Assembly: GCF_023155275.1 (NCBI RefSeq)
Contig: NZ_JALMUV010000015.1
Span: 80,841 to 144,840, forward strand
Direction: 5' to 3'
Length of the DNA stretch: 64,000 bases
Source: Streptomyces rhizoryzae
GTDB taxonomy: Bacteria > Actinomycetota > Actinomycetes > Streptomycetales > Streptomycetaceae
Part shown: positions 52,903 through 60,897 of the stretch, in pieces
Layout: every line of letters begins with the position of its first letter
Numbering within the stretch: the stretch's first letter is position 1
Notes under the pieces: generated by a model
Database searches by the model: none
Seen by the model: the letters and a program-made list of their open reading frames with translations, nothing else
What the model was told of the DNA's origin: nothing
Translations under genes and position numbers: made by a program

Positions 52903-53177
52903 GATTCCTCCTCCGCCGCATCCGGCGTCGCCGGTGCCTGTCCTCCCGGGCAGGATGAAGCCCTGCCGCCCCCGCGGGCCGCCCGTCCGCGCCGCCGCCG
53001 GTGACTGGTGTCGCACCAGGGGTAGGTGCGACTGCCCCGGCACGTGCAGACCGCCACGACGAAGCGCCGGGAGACGGATACCGTCCCGTCCTTGCCGACC
53101 ACCTCCACCGGTCCCTCCACCAGCAGGGGCCCGTCGGTGGCCACGATCCGGCGGGGTCGCTCAGGGTTGCTGGGCAC
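52899..53177 (-). CDS. CDGSH-type iron-sulfur protein
   Basis: A 92-residue protein. The cluster motif CTCRGSRTYPWCDTSH gives the three Cys (44, 46, 55) and one His (59) ligands of a CDGSH/mitoNEET-type [2Fe-2S] centre; the usual CDG is CDT. The C-terminus is a basic Gly/Arg tail of about 30 residues. It overlaps the upstream methyltransferase by 17 bp and the downstream diiron gene by 4 bp. It may supply electrons or a cluster to the neighbouring oxygenases. Confidence 0.88.
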   Translation of the reverse strand: MPSNPERPRRIVATDGPLLVEGPVEVVGKDGTVSVSRRFVVAVCTCRGSRTYPWCDTSHRRRRGRAARGGGRASSCPGGQAPATPDAAEEES

Positions 53178-53841
53178 GGATGATCACCAATTCCTCTGTG
53201 TCCTGGCCATGGTCGAGCAGCCCCTGACTGCGCAGCCACGCCTGCCGGGAGCGCAGAACCGGACCGAACGGGATCCGCATCCGGTCGCTGACCGTCGCGG
53301 GCAGACCCGCCTCCGCCAGCCGCTTCAGCGTGCGTTCGGCCCCGCAGAGCCCGGAGTGCACCATGAGCAGCACGCCTCCGGGCCGGAGCGCACCGGGCGC
53401 GGCATCGCAGATGCGGTCGATCAGCAGCCTGCCGTCCCGGCCGGCGTCCCAGGCACGGGCGGCTCCTCGCGACGCGCCGTTGCCCGGCGCCGGGACGTAG
53501 GGCGGGTTGCTGAGGAGCAGGTCGAACGAGCGGCCGCGTACCGCCGCCGTCATATCGCCGTGCCGGACCCTGACCCGCTGCCGGGCGCACCAGGCGTTGA
53601 CCTGCGTGGCGAGCACGGCCCGCCAGGAGATGTCCACGGCGGTGACCCGTGCGCCCCGCCGGGCCGCTCCGAGCGCCAGCGCCCCGCCGCCCGAACCCAG
53701 GTCCAGAACCTCGGTACCCGCCCCGATGTCCTCCCGGTACAGGGCCCGCAACAGGAGCCGCGTGTCGTGCTGCGCAGGGTAAACCCCCGGCAGCTTCATC
53801 ACCAGCGGGGACTGCGGAAGTGCGACGGTGACTGTGCCCAT
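53161..53841 (-). CDS. SAM-dependent methyltransferase (HemK2/MTQ2-like)
   Basis: A 226-residue class I methyltransferase. The SAM loop is VLDLGSGGGALALGAARRGA (about 45-64), an acidic VTAVDIS follows, and the catalytic LLLSNPPYVPAPG (NPPY) lies near 110. NPPY marks enzymes that methylate glutamine or adenine amino nitrogens, as in PrmC/HemK2. The end RSQGLLDHGQDTEELVIIRA is typical. GGAGGTGAGGT precedes the ATG. It heads the iron-enzyme operon, and a repetitive collagen-like stretch lies upstream. Confidence 0.87.
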   Translation of the reverse strand: MGTVTVALPQSPLVMKLPGVYPAQHDTRLLLRALYREDIGAGTEVLDLGSGGGALALGAARRGARVTAVDISWRAVLATQVNAWCARQRVRVRHGDMTAAVRGRSFDLLLSNPPYVPAPGNGASRGAARAWDAGRDGRLLIDRICDAAPGALRPGGVLLMVHSGLCGAERTLKRLAEAGLPATVSDRMRIPFGPVLRSRQAWLRSQGLLDHGQDTEELVIIRAQQP

Positions 53842-54282
53842 ACCTCACCTCCGCTCCGGATCGCGGCGCCACTCGGCCTGCTGTCCTGCTCCTCTTCTCC
53901 CGTACCGGTCAGCCAGGGCATCCCACTCAGCCCAGGCAGCCCAGGTGATTCAGGCAACCCGGACGGTTCAGGAACCCCGGGTATTCCCGGTGTTCCTGGT
54001 GTGCCGTATATCCCAGGTACGCCCCGCGATTCAGGTATTCCAGACAAACTTCTCCCTCAGTATCCTGGCGATGCGGTCCGTGCTCCACCGGAGAGCCGGC
54101 CGGTACCGGCGGCGCTCCCGCCGTCCCCCCACGGCCGTACCAAGCCGCGTACCCCTGCCCCGAACGGCGAATCACCGAAGCACCTTCCGAACCCCGCGCC
54201 CGTCAGGGACAGTTGAGCAGCGGGTCCGGGCCACCCGGACACGCCCGGGGCGCCCGGTCCGCCCAGGCGACCCCGCCGCGCC
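53842..54282. repeat. Low-GC repetitive gap with collagen-like GlyXY coding potential
   Basis: The 441-bp gap is GC-poorer than its surroundings. Bases 53909-54050 consist of degenerate CCAGGTATTCC-like units. The + strand frame reads 14 triplets, mostly Gly-x-Pro or Gly-x-Ser (GIPLSPGSPGDSGNP in part). The minus strand also reads Gly-x-Pro triplets (GTPGTPGIPGVP in part), from a TTG at 54047 with a GAGGGAGA site, and ends inside the methyltransferase gene. Codon use is unlike Streptomyces, so I list it as a repeat, not a gene. Confidence 0.55.
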
Positions 54283-55485
54283 TCACCCCTGGCGCTCCCG
54301 CACGCTGTCGGCCAGCGTGCGCAAGGCGGCCCGTACGCCGGGGGCGATCGCGGCGGCCTCCGGCGCGGCCGGGGACTCCAGCGCCTCCAGAGCCCTCCGG
54401 TGCCGTTCGCGGATCATGGATTCGACGGTGTCCACGGCGCCGGTCTCGCGCAGGACGCGCCGCACCCGGTCCGCGCCCGCCTCGTCGAGGTCCGGCCGGC
54501 CCACGAACGCGTCGAGGACGGCGGTCTGCCGTTCGTCCGCCCGGTCGGAGGCCACCGCGAGCAGGACGGTGGGCTTGCCGCCCCGCAGGTCGTCCAGCAC
54601 CGGTTTGCCGGTCAGCGCCGGATCGCCGAAGACCCCCAGCAGATCGTCACGGAGTTGGAAGGACTCGCCGACCGGGAGCGCGTACGCGCTCAGCGCCTCG
54701 CGCAGCCCCTCCGGTGCACCGGCCAGGGCGGCACCGATGTGCAGCGGTCGTTCGACGGTGTAGGCCGCCGTCTTGTACCGCGCGACCCGCAGCGCCGCCT
54801 CGGTCCGTCCGGCGGCCCGCACCTCGGTCGTCAGGTCGAGGAACTGGCCGTGTACCAGTTCCGCGCGCATGGTGTCGATGAGCGGGAGTACGGCCTGCTG
54901 CTGCTCGGGCCGCAGGCCGGCGGCGTGCAGCAACTGATCGGACCAGGCCAGGGCCAGATCGCCCGCCAGGATCGCCGCCTCGGCGCCGATCCGCTCCGCG
55001 CCCGCCCGCGCCCCGGCCGGATGCTGCCCGGTCATCGCCCGGGCCGACTCCTGACCAGTCACCACCCGGTCCGGGGGTCGGGCCGCCCTCGCGCGGTCCG
55101 CATAACGAGTCGCCATCGCGCGGTGCACCGTCGGTCGGCCGCGGCGCCGGTCGCTGTCGTCCATCACATCGTCGTGGATGAGCGCGAACGCATGGAACAC
55201 CTCCAGCGATGCGGCCACCCGGCCCACCACCTCAGGCGCCGCCTCTCCCACGCCCCTGGCAGCGTGCCAGCCCACCACGCACAGCACCGGCCGCAGCCGC
55301 TTCCCGCCGCCCCGTACGAAGTCCGCCACCGTCTCCGCCAACACACCGGCGCCGGGCCCCGGCGGCACTGGGGCCCGCACCCGCTCGTGGAGGAAGTCCG
55401 CCAGCACCGCGTCGACCCACTGCCGCACGGCGTCCAGATCCAGCCCCCCGCCCCCGGTGACGGTCGGCACGTCGGTATCGGCCAC
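54283..55485 (-). CDS. Polyprenyl (E-isoprenyl diphosphate) synthase
   Basis: A 400-residue all-helical synthase from a GTG after GGTGAGG. The first Asp-rich motif is FALIHDDVMDDSDRRRGRPT (DDxxD), and the second is ESFQLRDDLLGVFGDPALTG. GGGKRLRPVLCVVGW and TVERPLHIG are also typical. An insertion near 165-200 (VVTGQESARAMTGQHPAGAR) is uncommon, making the protein longer than the usual 320-360. The product length (geranylgeranyl or longer) cannot be told. The start is uncertain, as the frame is open upstream. Confidence 0.88.
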   Translation of the reverse strand: MADTDVPTVTGGGGLDLDAVRQWVDAVLADFLHERVRAPVPPGPGAGVLAETVADFVRGGGKRLRPVLCVVGWHAARGVGEAAPEVVGRVAASLEVFHAFALIHDDVMDDSDRRRGRPTVHRAMATRYADRARAARPPDRVVTGQESARAMTGQHPAGARAGAERIGAEAAILAGDLALAWSDQLLHAAGLRPEQQQAVLPLIDTMRAELVHGQFLDLTTEVRAAGRTEAALRVARYKTAAYTVERPLHIGAALAGAPEGLREALSAYALPVGESFQLRDDLLGVFGDPALTGKPVLDDLRGGKPTVLLAVASDRADERQTAVLDAFVGRPDLDEAGADRVRRVLRETGAVDTVESMIRERHRRALEALESPAAPEAAAIAPGVRAALRTLADSVRERQG

Positions 55486-56058
55486 GCCCACCTCACCTAG
55501 GGAAACAACCGCTGGTCGGCCCGGCCGCCCCCACGCCCAGTCCCACACCCCAGACTCCCGCCGCCCCCCACCCACCGCCCGGCGAACTGCGCCAACCGGA
55601 CGACGCGCGGACGCCACCTGGACCACGTCGCGTACCCGGCACCGCGTCAGGCGATGGTCAGCAGCGGGCTCATCGCGGCGCCGCCGGCGATGCAGAACCG
55701 CGGGACGGGATCGGTGCGCGGATCCGGATCTCCGGGAACATGGGTTTCGGGCGACTGGGGATCCGCCACGCGCGGTGGTGAGGTTTGCCGGGGACGTGTG
55801 GTTCCCGGGAGGCAGCGGGCCGGGGGTGGTTGAGGGCAGCGGGGCTCGGGCCGCGCGCCGGAGTCGAGGACCGGCCGCCTCGCCCGGGACCGGAGGAGGG
55901 CCGGGCCGCCACCCCGGACGACACCAGCACCGCCCTCCGGCCCTGGGCAGGCGCACCTCGGGCCGTTACCTACCTCTCGGCCTGCCGACGCGACCGCAGC
56001 CCGCGGTGATCCGTACGGGCCGGAGCCCCCGGTTGCCCGACGTGGCCGAAGCCCTCGA
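55486..56058. other. 573-bp gap, no supported gene
   Basis: No frame here looks like a standard Streptomyces gene. The longest frames are shadows. One small minus-strand ORF, 55647-55769 (40 codons, GTG start), has an acidic/Pro-rich N-terminus and the end RFCIAGGAAMSPLLTIA, but no ribosome site. The region should hold the promoter of the polyprenyl synthase gene. No strong dyad is seen. Confidence 0.45.
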
Positions 56059-56532
56059 TCATCCGAACTGGCCGGGCTGGTAGTCGCCGGCGGGCTGCTG
56101 GACGATGACGTTCAGCCGGTTGAAGGCGTTGATGAGGGCGATCAGGGCCACCAGGGCGGTGAGTTGCTCCTCGTCGTAGTGCTTGGCCGCGTTCGCCCAG
56201 ACCTCGTCGCTGACGCCACCGGCCGCGTCGGCGATGCGGGTGCCCTGCTCCGCCAGCTCCAGCGCCGCGCGCTCGGCCTCGGTGAAGACCGTGGCCTCCC
56301 GCCACGCCGCGACCAGGTGGAGACGCGTCGGGGTCTCGCCGGCGGCGAGGGCCTCCTTGGTGTGCATGTCCAGGCAGTAGCCGCAGCCGTTGATCTGGCT
56401 GGCGCGGAGCTTCACCAGCTCCTGCGTGGCCGCGGGCAGCGGCGAATCCCCGACCGCCTTGCCCGCCGAGACGAGGTGCTTGAGGAAGGTGCCTGCGGTC
56501 GGGCTGCCGAGAACGTTCAATCGGGCATTCAT
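56059..56532 (-). CDS. Carboxymuconolactone decarboxylase/AhpD-family protein
   Basis: A 157-residue helical protein. The peroxidase-like Cys-x2-Cys with nearby His is in INGCGYCLDMHTKEALAAGE (near 52-71), the AhpD signature. ATVFTEAERAALELAEQGTR and LVALIALINAFNRLNVIV complete the CMD domain. AhpD-like proteins reduce peroxides or act as redox partners. AGAGGAG lies 9 nt before the ATG. The 544-bp gap upstream separates it from the divergent lipase. Confidence 0.9.
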   Translation of the reverse strand: MNARLNVLGSPTAGTFLKHLVSAGKAVGDSPLPAATQELVKLRASQINGCGYCLDMHTKEALAAGETPTRLHLVAAWREATVFTEAERAALELAEQGTRIADAAGGVSDEVWANAAKHYDEEQLTALVALIALINAFNRLNVIVQQPAGDYQPGQFG

Positions 56533-56954
56533 GGTGTGCGCTCCTCTGCTGGTGCGATGACTACACACCCCTGACGGACGGGCCCGGCACGGATGTGACA
56601 CCGGGGGATGTGACGTGCGTCGCACCAGGGGGGAAGGAAAGGAGCCGCGGCTCGGTCGCGGGGAGCCCGGTCGAGGAGACACCGGCGCCGCGGCCCCTCG
56701 CCCCGCCCCCCGCGGGTGCTGTCCCCGCCGCAGGACCGTCAGCGCTTCCCCGTTGCGCGTGCGGCCTTCCGGGTGGCGGATGCGGCGTCGCTCCTCTCCG
56801 GTCGGCCTCGGCCGGGCTAGGACTGTGGCGATCCATGCGTGAGCGCGACGCGCGTACCGCGTGCCGTGCCGTCCCGTGTGCCGTGTGCCGTGGGCCATGA
56901 GCGAGGGGAGCTGAGCGACGGCCACGCGTCATCCGTCGCGCATCACGCATCAGC

Positions 56955-57005
56955 TGCCACCCATCGTCCGTCACCCGTCACCCGTCACCCGCCACCCGCC
57001 ACGCG
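56955..57005. repeat. Heptanucleotide repeats (CCGTCAC/CCGCCAC)
   Basis: Tandem 7-mers: about three CCGTCAC and two CCGCCAC copies, in the 544-bp gap before the lipase gene. A second simple run (GTGCCGT units) lies at about 56866-56895. Nothing else clear is seen in the gap. Seven-base units are prone to slippage and lie 72 bp from the lipase ATG. Confidence 0.65.
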
Positions 57006-57076
57006 CGACATGCGCCACCTCCCGCGCCTCTGCCGCCGTGCGCCTGCGGGGGACCCGCCGACAGGAAGGAACCCAC

Positions 57077-57895
57077 ATGTCCGTTCCGGCGACCCTTGAC
57101 CACACCGCCCGCGACTACAGCGTCGCTCTCGCCTACTGGCTGGCCCGTGCCTCGGACCTCGCCTACAAGGACGAGGCCGCCATCGAGCGACAGGCCCGGG
57201 AGTGGGGCTTCGGCCACGTGCGGCACCACCACACGCGGTTCACGCCGCCGTTCCCGCTGGAGGACACCCAGGCATACACCGTCGCCAGCGACTCCATGGT
57301 GATCACTGCCTTCCGCGGCACCGAACCCGCACAGATCCGTGACTGGCTCTCGGACGCCACCACCCCGCCCTGGCCCGGGCCCGCCGGTACCGGATACGTC
57401 CACTACGGCTTCGCCGAGGCCCTCGAATCCGTCTTCCCCACGGTCAAGGAGACCCTCGAAGAGGTCCGTACGAACGGGCAGAGCCTGTTCTTCACCGGCC
57501 ACAGCCTCGGTGGCGCGCTGGCCATGCTCGCCGCGGCCCGGCTGTACCTGGAGGACCCGAAGCTGCTCGCGGACGGCGTCTACACCTACGGCCAGCCCCG
57601 CACCTGCGACCACCTGCTCGCCGACGCGTGCAGCAAGGGCTTCAAGCAGCGCATGTTCCGCTTCGTGAACAACAACGACATCGTGCCTGAACTGCCGCCG
57701 ACGCCGTACACCCACGCCGAGACGCTGCGCTACCTCGATTCCGACGGCCGGCTGCGCGAGAAGACCTCCTTCCTCGGCGGACTCGCCGATCGTGCCAAGG
57801 GCTACACCGCCGACGCGCTGGCCCCCGCCAGCGACGGCGTACGCGACCACTCCATCCACAAGTACCTCGCCGCCTTGGAGAAGAACCTCGCCTGA
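57077..57895 (+). CDS. Lipase (class 3, alpha/beta hydrolase)
   Basis: A 272-residue class-3 lipase. The nucleophile elbow is FFTGHSLGGALAMLAAARLY with Ser143. The Asp is in FVNNNDIVPELPP (near 206), and the His is in RDHSIHKYLAALE (near 262). ITAFRGTEPAQIRDWLSDAT is the typical oxyanion-region text. No signal peptide is present, so it is probably cytoplasmic unless exported otherwise. CAGGAAGGAA precedes the ATG. Substrates are likely acylglycerols or other esters. Confidence 0.9.
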   Translation: MSVPATLDHTARDYSVALAYWLARASDLAYKDEAAIERQAREWGFGHVRHHHTRFTPPFPLEDTQAYTVASDSMVITAFRGTEPAQIRDWLSDATTPPWPGPAGTGYVHYGFAEALESVFPTVKETLEEVRTNGQSLFFTGHSLGGALAMLAAARLYLEDPKLLADGVYTYGQPRTCDHLLADACSKGFKQRMFRFVNNNDIVPELPPTPYTHAETLRYLDSDGRLREKTSFLGGLADRAKGYTADALAPASDGVRDHSIHKYLAALEKNLA

Positions 57896-57914
57896 GGGGC
57901 GGCACGCAGGTGTC

Positions 57915-57931
57915 CGGGGGCCCGGCCCCCG
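57915..57931. terminator. Short GC hairpin after the lipase gene
   Basis: CGGGGGC and GCCCCCG pair across a 3-nt loop 20 bp after the lipase stop. There is no T-run. It is a plausible weak terminator. Confidence 0.5.
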
Positions 57932-58054
57932 CGGAAGGGGCGGGGCGGGAGCCCCTGGCTCGCCTCGCCCCTGCCCGCTGAAACGCTCCGCGAGTCAGCG
58001 CCGTACCGGAGGGGAAGGTAACGGCCGTCCCTCCGCCCGACGGGAGTTCCCGGT

Positions 58055-58810
58055 ATGACGATCAGCCACCGCACCCTCGGCACCGGTGCCCACAAGGTCC
58101 TCGTCCTGCACGACTGGTTCGGTACCAGTGCCGCCTGGGGCCCCTTCCTGGACCACCTCGACCCGGAAGAGTTCACCTACGCCTTCCTCGACTACCGCGG
58201 CTACGGTGAACGGCGCGCGGTGGCAGGCGAGTTCACCCTCGCCGAGATCGCCGCGGACGCGCTCGCGCTCGCCGACCAGCTGGGCTGGGGCACGTTCTCC
58301 GTGGTGGGCCACTCCATGGGCGGCAAGGCGGCGCAACGGCTACTGGTCCAGGCGCCGGCCCGGGTACGCAAGCTGGTCGGCGTGACACCCGTCCCGGCCG
58401 GCGCGTACCCGCTGGAGGGCGACGCCTACGACCTCTTCCACGGCGCGGCGCAGAGCCCGGCCAGCCGGCGGGCGATCCTCGACCTGGTCACCGGGCACCG
58501 GGCGTGCGCCCGCTGGCTGGACGCGATGACCGAGCGTTCGGTGGCCGGCTCCCGCCCGGAGGCGTTCGCCGCGTACCTGACCGACTGGACCACCCAGGAC
58601 TTCGCGGCCGAGGTCGCCGGCAGCACCCTCCCGGTGAAGGTCTTCGTCGGCGAACACGACCTCGCCCTCACCGCCGAGGCGATGCGCAGCACCTGGCTGG
58701 CGCACTACCCGCATGCCGAGCTCGATGTCCTGCCCAACTCGGGCCACTACCCGATGCACGAAATTCCGGTGGCGTTCGCGACCGCCCTGGAGGGGTTCCT
58801 GCACGCGTGA
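58055..58810 (+). CDS. Alpha/beta hydrolase
   Basis: A 251-residue alpha/beta hydrolase. The elbow is SVVGHSMGGKAAQRLLVQAP with Ser87. The Asp is in VFVGEHDLALTAEAM (near 205), and the base His in LPNSGHYPMHEIP (near 231). HDWFGTSAAWGPFLDHL near 19-35 is the oxyanion region. It is similar to 3-oxoadipate enol-lactonase-like and other small-molecule hydrolases; the substrate is unknown. It stands alone, 160 bp after the lipase gene. Confidence 0.88.
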   Translation: MTISHRTLGTGAHKVLVLHDWFGTSAAWGPFLDHLDPEEFTYAFLDYRGYGERRAVAGEFTLAEIAADALALADQLGWGTFSVVGHSMGGKAAQRLLVQAPARVRKLVGVTPVPAGAYPLEGDAYDLFHGAAQSPASRRAILDLVTGHRACARWLDAMTERSVAGSRPEAFAAYLTDWTTQDFAAEVAGSTLPVKVFVGEHDLALTAEAMRSTWLAHYPHAELDVLPNSGHYPMHEIPVAFATALEGFLHA

Positions 58811-59050
58811 CGCCGCACGGGTGCGCCCGCGGTGCCCGCCGCCGTCACCGTCGTCCGGCTCGGCGGGCGGTGGCCCGGTATCGGTTCGGCGGCCCGGGTG
58901 CCGCACCGCCTCGGGCGACCGGTGAACGGAGGGCGGCTCACGCCGGATGTGCGCTGCTGCGGCCACGTGCGTAGGGTCGGTCCGTGCGGTGAACCGCACG
59001 CCGGATCGCCCCGAAATGACCGACCGACCTGTCGCCGAAGGCCCGCCACC

Positions 59051-59728
59051 ATGCAGATTGACGTCCGACACTCCCCCTCGTTCGCCGTTGCGCGCGTCCA
59101 CCTGGCCGGGGGTGAGAGCGTACGGGCCGAATCAGGGGCCATGATGGCCACCTCCGCGGGGATCGAGGTCGAGGCGAAGGCGGAGGGTGGGCTGATCAGG
59201 GGCCTGAAACGCAGTGTGCTGGGCGGCGAATCCCTGTTCATGACCCGGATGACGGCCGGGCAGGCGGGCGGCTGGGTTGACCTTGCGGCCCGGTTGCCCG
59301 GCGACGTCACCGGCATCGAGGTCGATGGTGTCGTCAATCTGGCCCGGGGTGCCTGGCTGTGTTCCTCGGAGGGTGTCGAGATCGACGCCAAGTGGGGTGG
59401 GTTCAAGAACCTCGCCGGTGGCGAGGGGGGTTTCCTGGTGCGCGCGGAGGGGCGGGGCAGTGTGCTCGCCTCCTGCTACGGGGCCCTCGACCTCGTCGAA
59501 TTGGCGCCCGGCGAGACGATGGTGCTGGACTCCGGCCACATGGTCGCGTTCAGCGACGGCCTGACGTACACCACCCGGAAGGTGGCCCGGGGCCTGATGC
59601 AGACGTTGAAGAGCGGGGAGGGCCTGGTGTTCGAGTTCACCGGGCCTGGCAGGCTCTGGACCCAGAGCCGCAACCCCGCCGAGTTGATCACCTGGCTGAC
59701 GACCAAGCTGCCCTTCTCCCGGGGCTGA
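59051..59728 (+). CDS. AIM24/TIGR00266 family protein
   Basis: A 225-residue beta-rich protein of the AIM24 family. It opens MQIDVRHSPSFAVARVHLAG, has GESVRAESGAMMATS (about 21-35), GGLIRGLKRSVLGGESLFMT, and ends FEFTGPGRLWTQSRNP with LITWL. Members form trimeric beta-prism structures in bacteria, and yeast Aim24 supports mitochondrial architecture. The bacterial function is unknown. The start ATG lies directly after the CGCCACC stretch, with a weak GAAGG site. Confidence 0.9.
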   Translation: MQIDVRHSPSFAVARVHLAGGESVRAESGAMMATSAGIEVEAKAEGGLIRGLKRSVLGGESLFMTRMTAGQAGGWVDLAARLPGDVTGIEVDGVVNLARGAWLCSSEGVEIDAKWGGFKNLAGGEGGFLVRAEGRGSVLASCYGALDLVELAPGETMVLDSGHMVAFSDGLTYTTRKVARGLMQTLKSGEGLVFEFTGPGRLWTQSRNPAELITWLTTKLPFSRG

Positions 59729-59781
59729 GCGACGGGACCGGTGACCGGTTCCGGACGGGACCGGCCTGGTGCCGTCCGGCC

Positions 59782-59811
59782 CGCCCCTGACGCCGCGCGC
59801 CATCAGGGGCG
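59782..59811. terminator. Inverted repeat after the AIM24-like gene
   Basis: CGCCCCTGA (59782-59790) pairs with TCAGGGGCG (59803-59811) over a 12-nt loop, 53 bp after the AIM24-like stop. A third TCAGGGG copy follows at 59820. It is a probable terminator between convergent genes. Confidence 0.55.
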
Positions 59812-59839
59812 TTACGGCATCAGGGGTTTGACCGAACCA

Positions 59840-59875
59840 GGGGCCAAGGGCCAGGGCTGGGGCAGGGTGCAGGGG
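59840..59875 (+). other. G-quadruplex-capable G-tract cluster
   Basis: Six runs of three or four Gs separated by two to four bases (GGGG, GGG, GGG, GGGG, GGG, GGGG). This satisfies the usual G3+N1-7 rule. A further G-rich run lies at about 59891-59906. The site is in the 331-bp gap between convergent genes, downstream of the AIM24-like gene. Confidence 0.6.
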
Positions 59876-60059
59876 CCAGGTCTCAGCGGCCGGGGGCAGG
59901 GAGGGGGACGCGAGCCGGGCAAGGCGGCCGGCTCAGCTTCCCGAGCCCGGCCGACCGTCTGCTCCCCCGACCGACCGCCCGCCCGGCCGGTCCCGGTCCG
60001 CGCTCCCGCTCAGCCGTGCCCGCCTGCGGCTGGGGAAGGACTCCGCCCCGGGGACTTCC

Positions 60060-60707
60060 TCAATCCGCCCGGCCCGTCGCCGCCACCGTCACGCCCAGGC
60101 CGATCATCGCGAGCCCGCCGGCGCCGCCGACCATCGACAGGCGCCGTTCCGAGCGGGCGAACCACGAACGGGCCGCCGAGGCCCCCAGGCCCCACAGGGT
60201 GTCCGTGACCAGGCCGATGCTGATCGGGACCAGTCCCAACACCATCATCTGGAGCGGCAGGTGGCCCGCCGAGTGCTCCACGAACTGGGGCAGCACCGCC
60301 GCGAAGAAGACGATGCCCTTCGGATTGGTGACGCCGACGAAGATACCGTCCAGCACCGTCCGCAGACCGCCGCGCCGCTCGCCCCCGGCCGGGGCATCCA
60401 TGGCGGCCACGCGCATCTCCTTGCGGTGCCGGAACGCCTGCACACCCAGGTAGACGAGATAGGCCGCACCGGCCAGCTTCACCCCGGTGAACAGCGCCGC
60501 AGACGACTCGACCAGCTCGCCCAGGCCCCATGCCACCGCGACCACCAGCAGGTACGAGCCGACCAAATTCCCGAAAACCGTCTCCAAGGCCGTGCGGCGG
60601 CCGTGCGCGAGGGCCCTGCCCACCACGAACAGCACGCTCGGTCCCGGAATCGCGATCACCAGCAGCGACATCGCCGCGAACGCGAGCATGCTCGCCGTGG
60701 ACACCAT
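60060..60707 (-). CDS. LysE/RhtB family amino acid exporter
   Basis: A 215-residue membrane protein with six predicted helices. The family start is SMLAFAAMSLLVIAIPGPSV with LFVVGRALAHGRR. VKLAGAAYLVYLGVQAFRHR (near 75) and FVGVTNPKGIVFFAAVLPQF (near 121) are the LysE signature segments. Members export basic or hydrophobic amino acids. It lies 190 bp downstream of a DMT transporter and an amidinotransferase on the same strand. Confidence 0.9.
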   Translation of the reverse strand: MVSTASMLAFAAMSLLVIAIPGPSVLFVVGRALAHGRRTALETVFGNLVGSYLLVVAVAWGLGELVESSAALFTGVKLAGAAYLVYLGVQAFRHRKEMRVAAMDAPAGGERRGGLRTVLDGIFVGVTNPKGIVFFAAVLPQFVEHSAGHLPLQMMVLGLVPISIGLVTDTLWGLGASAARSWFARSERRLSMVGGAGGLAMIGLGVTVAATGRAD

Positions 60708-60897
60708 CTGTTCCTACCTCCTGAAGCCGTTCTCCTCAGGGCATCCAAACAGACGGCGGCCCGTCCTCTCCAGGCCCTCGTCCCGCCAGTCCGCAGCAAC
60801 CGGCCCACAGCGAAGGGGCCGTGAGGAATGCGAGGGCCTCGCGGGCAGGGGCGCGCCACTCCTGCCGGGGCACGCCGAGGCGGGCGGCCGGGTACGT

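Noticed and set aside
53026..54216. A 396-codon + strand frame ending in collagen-like triplets.
   Set aside because: Most of it is antisense to the CDGSH and methyltransferase genes. The collagen-like part has atypical codon use, so no gene is called.
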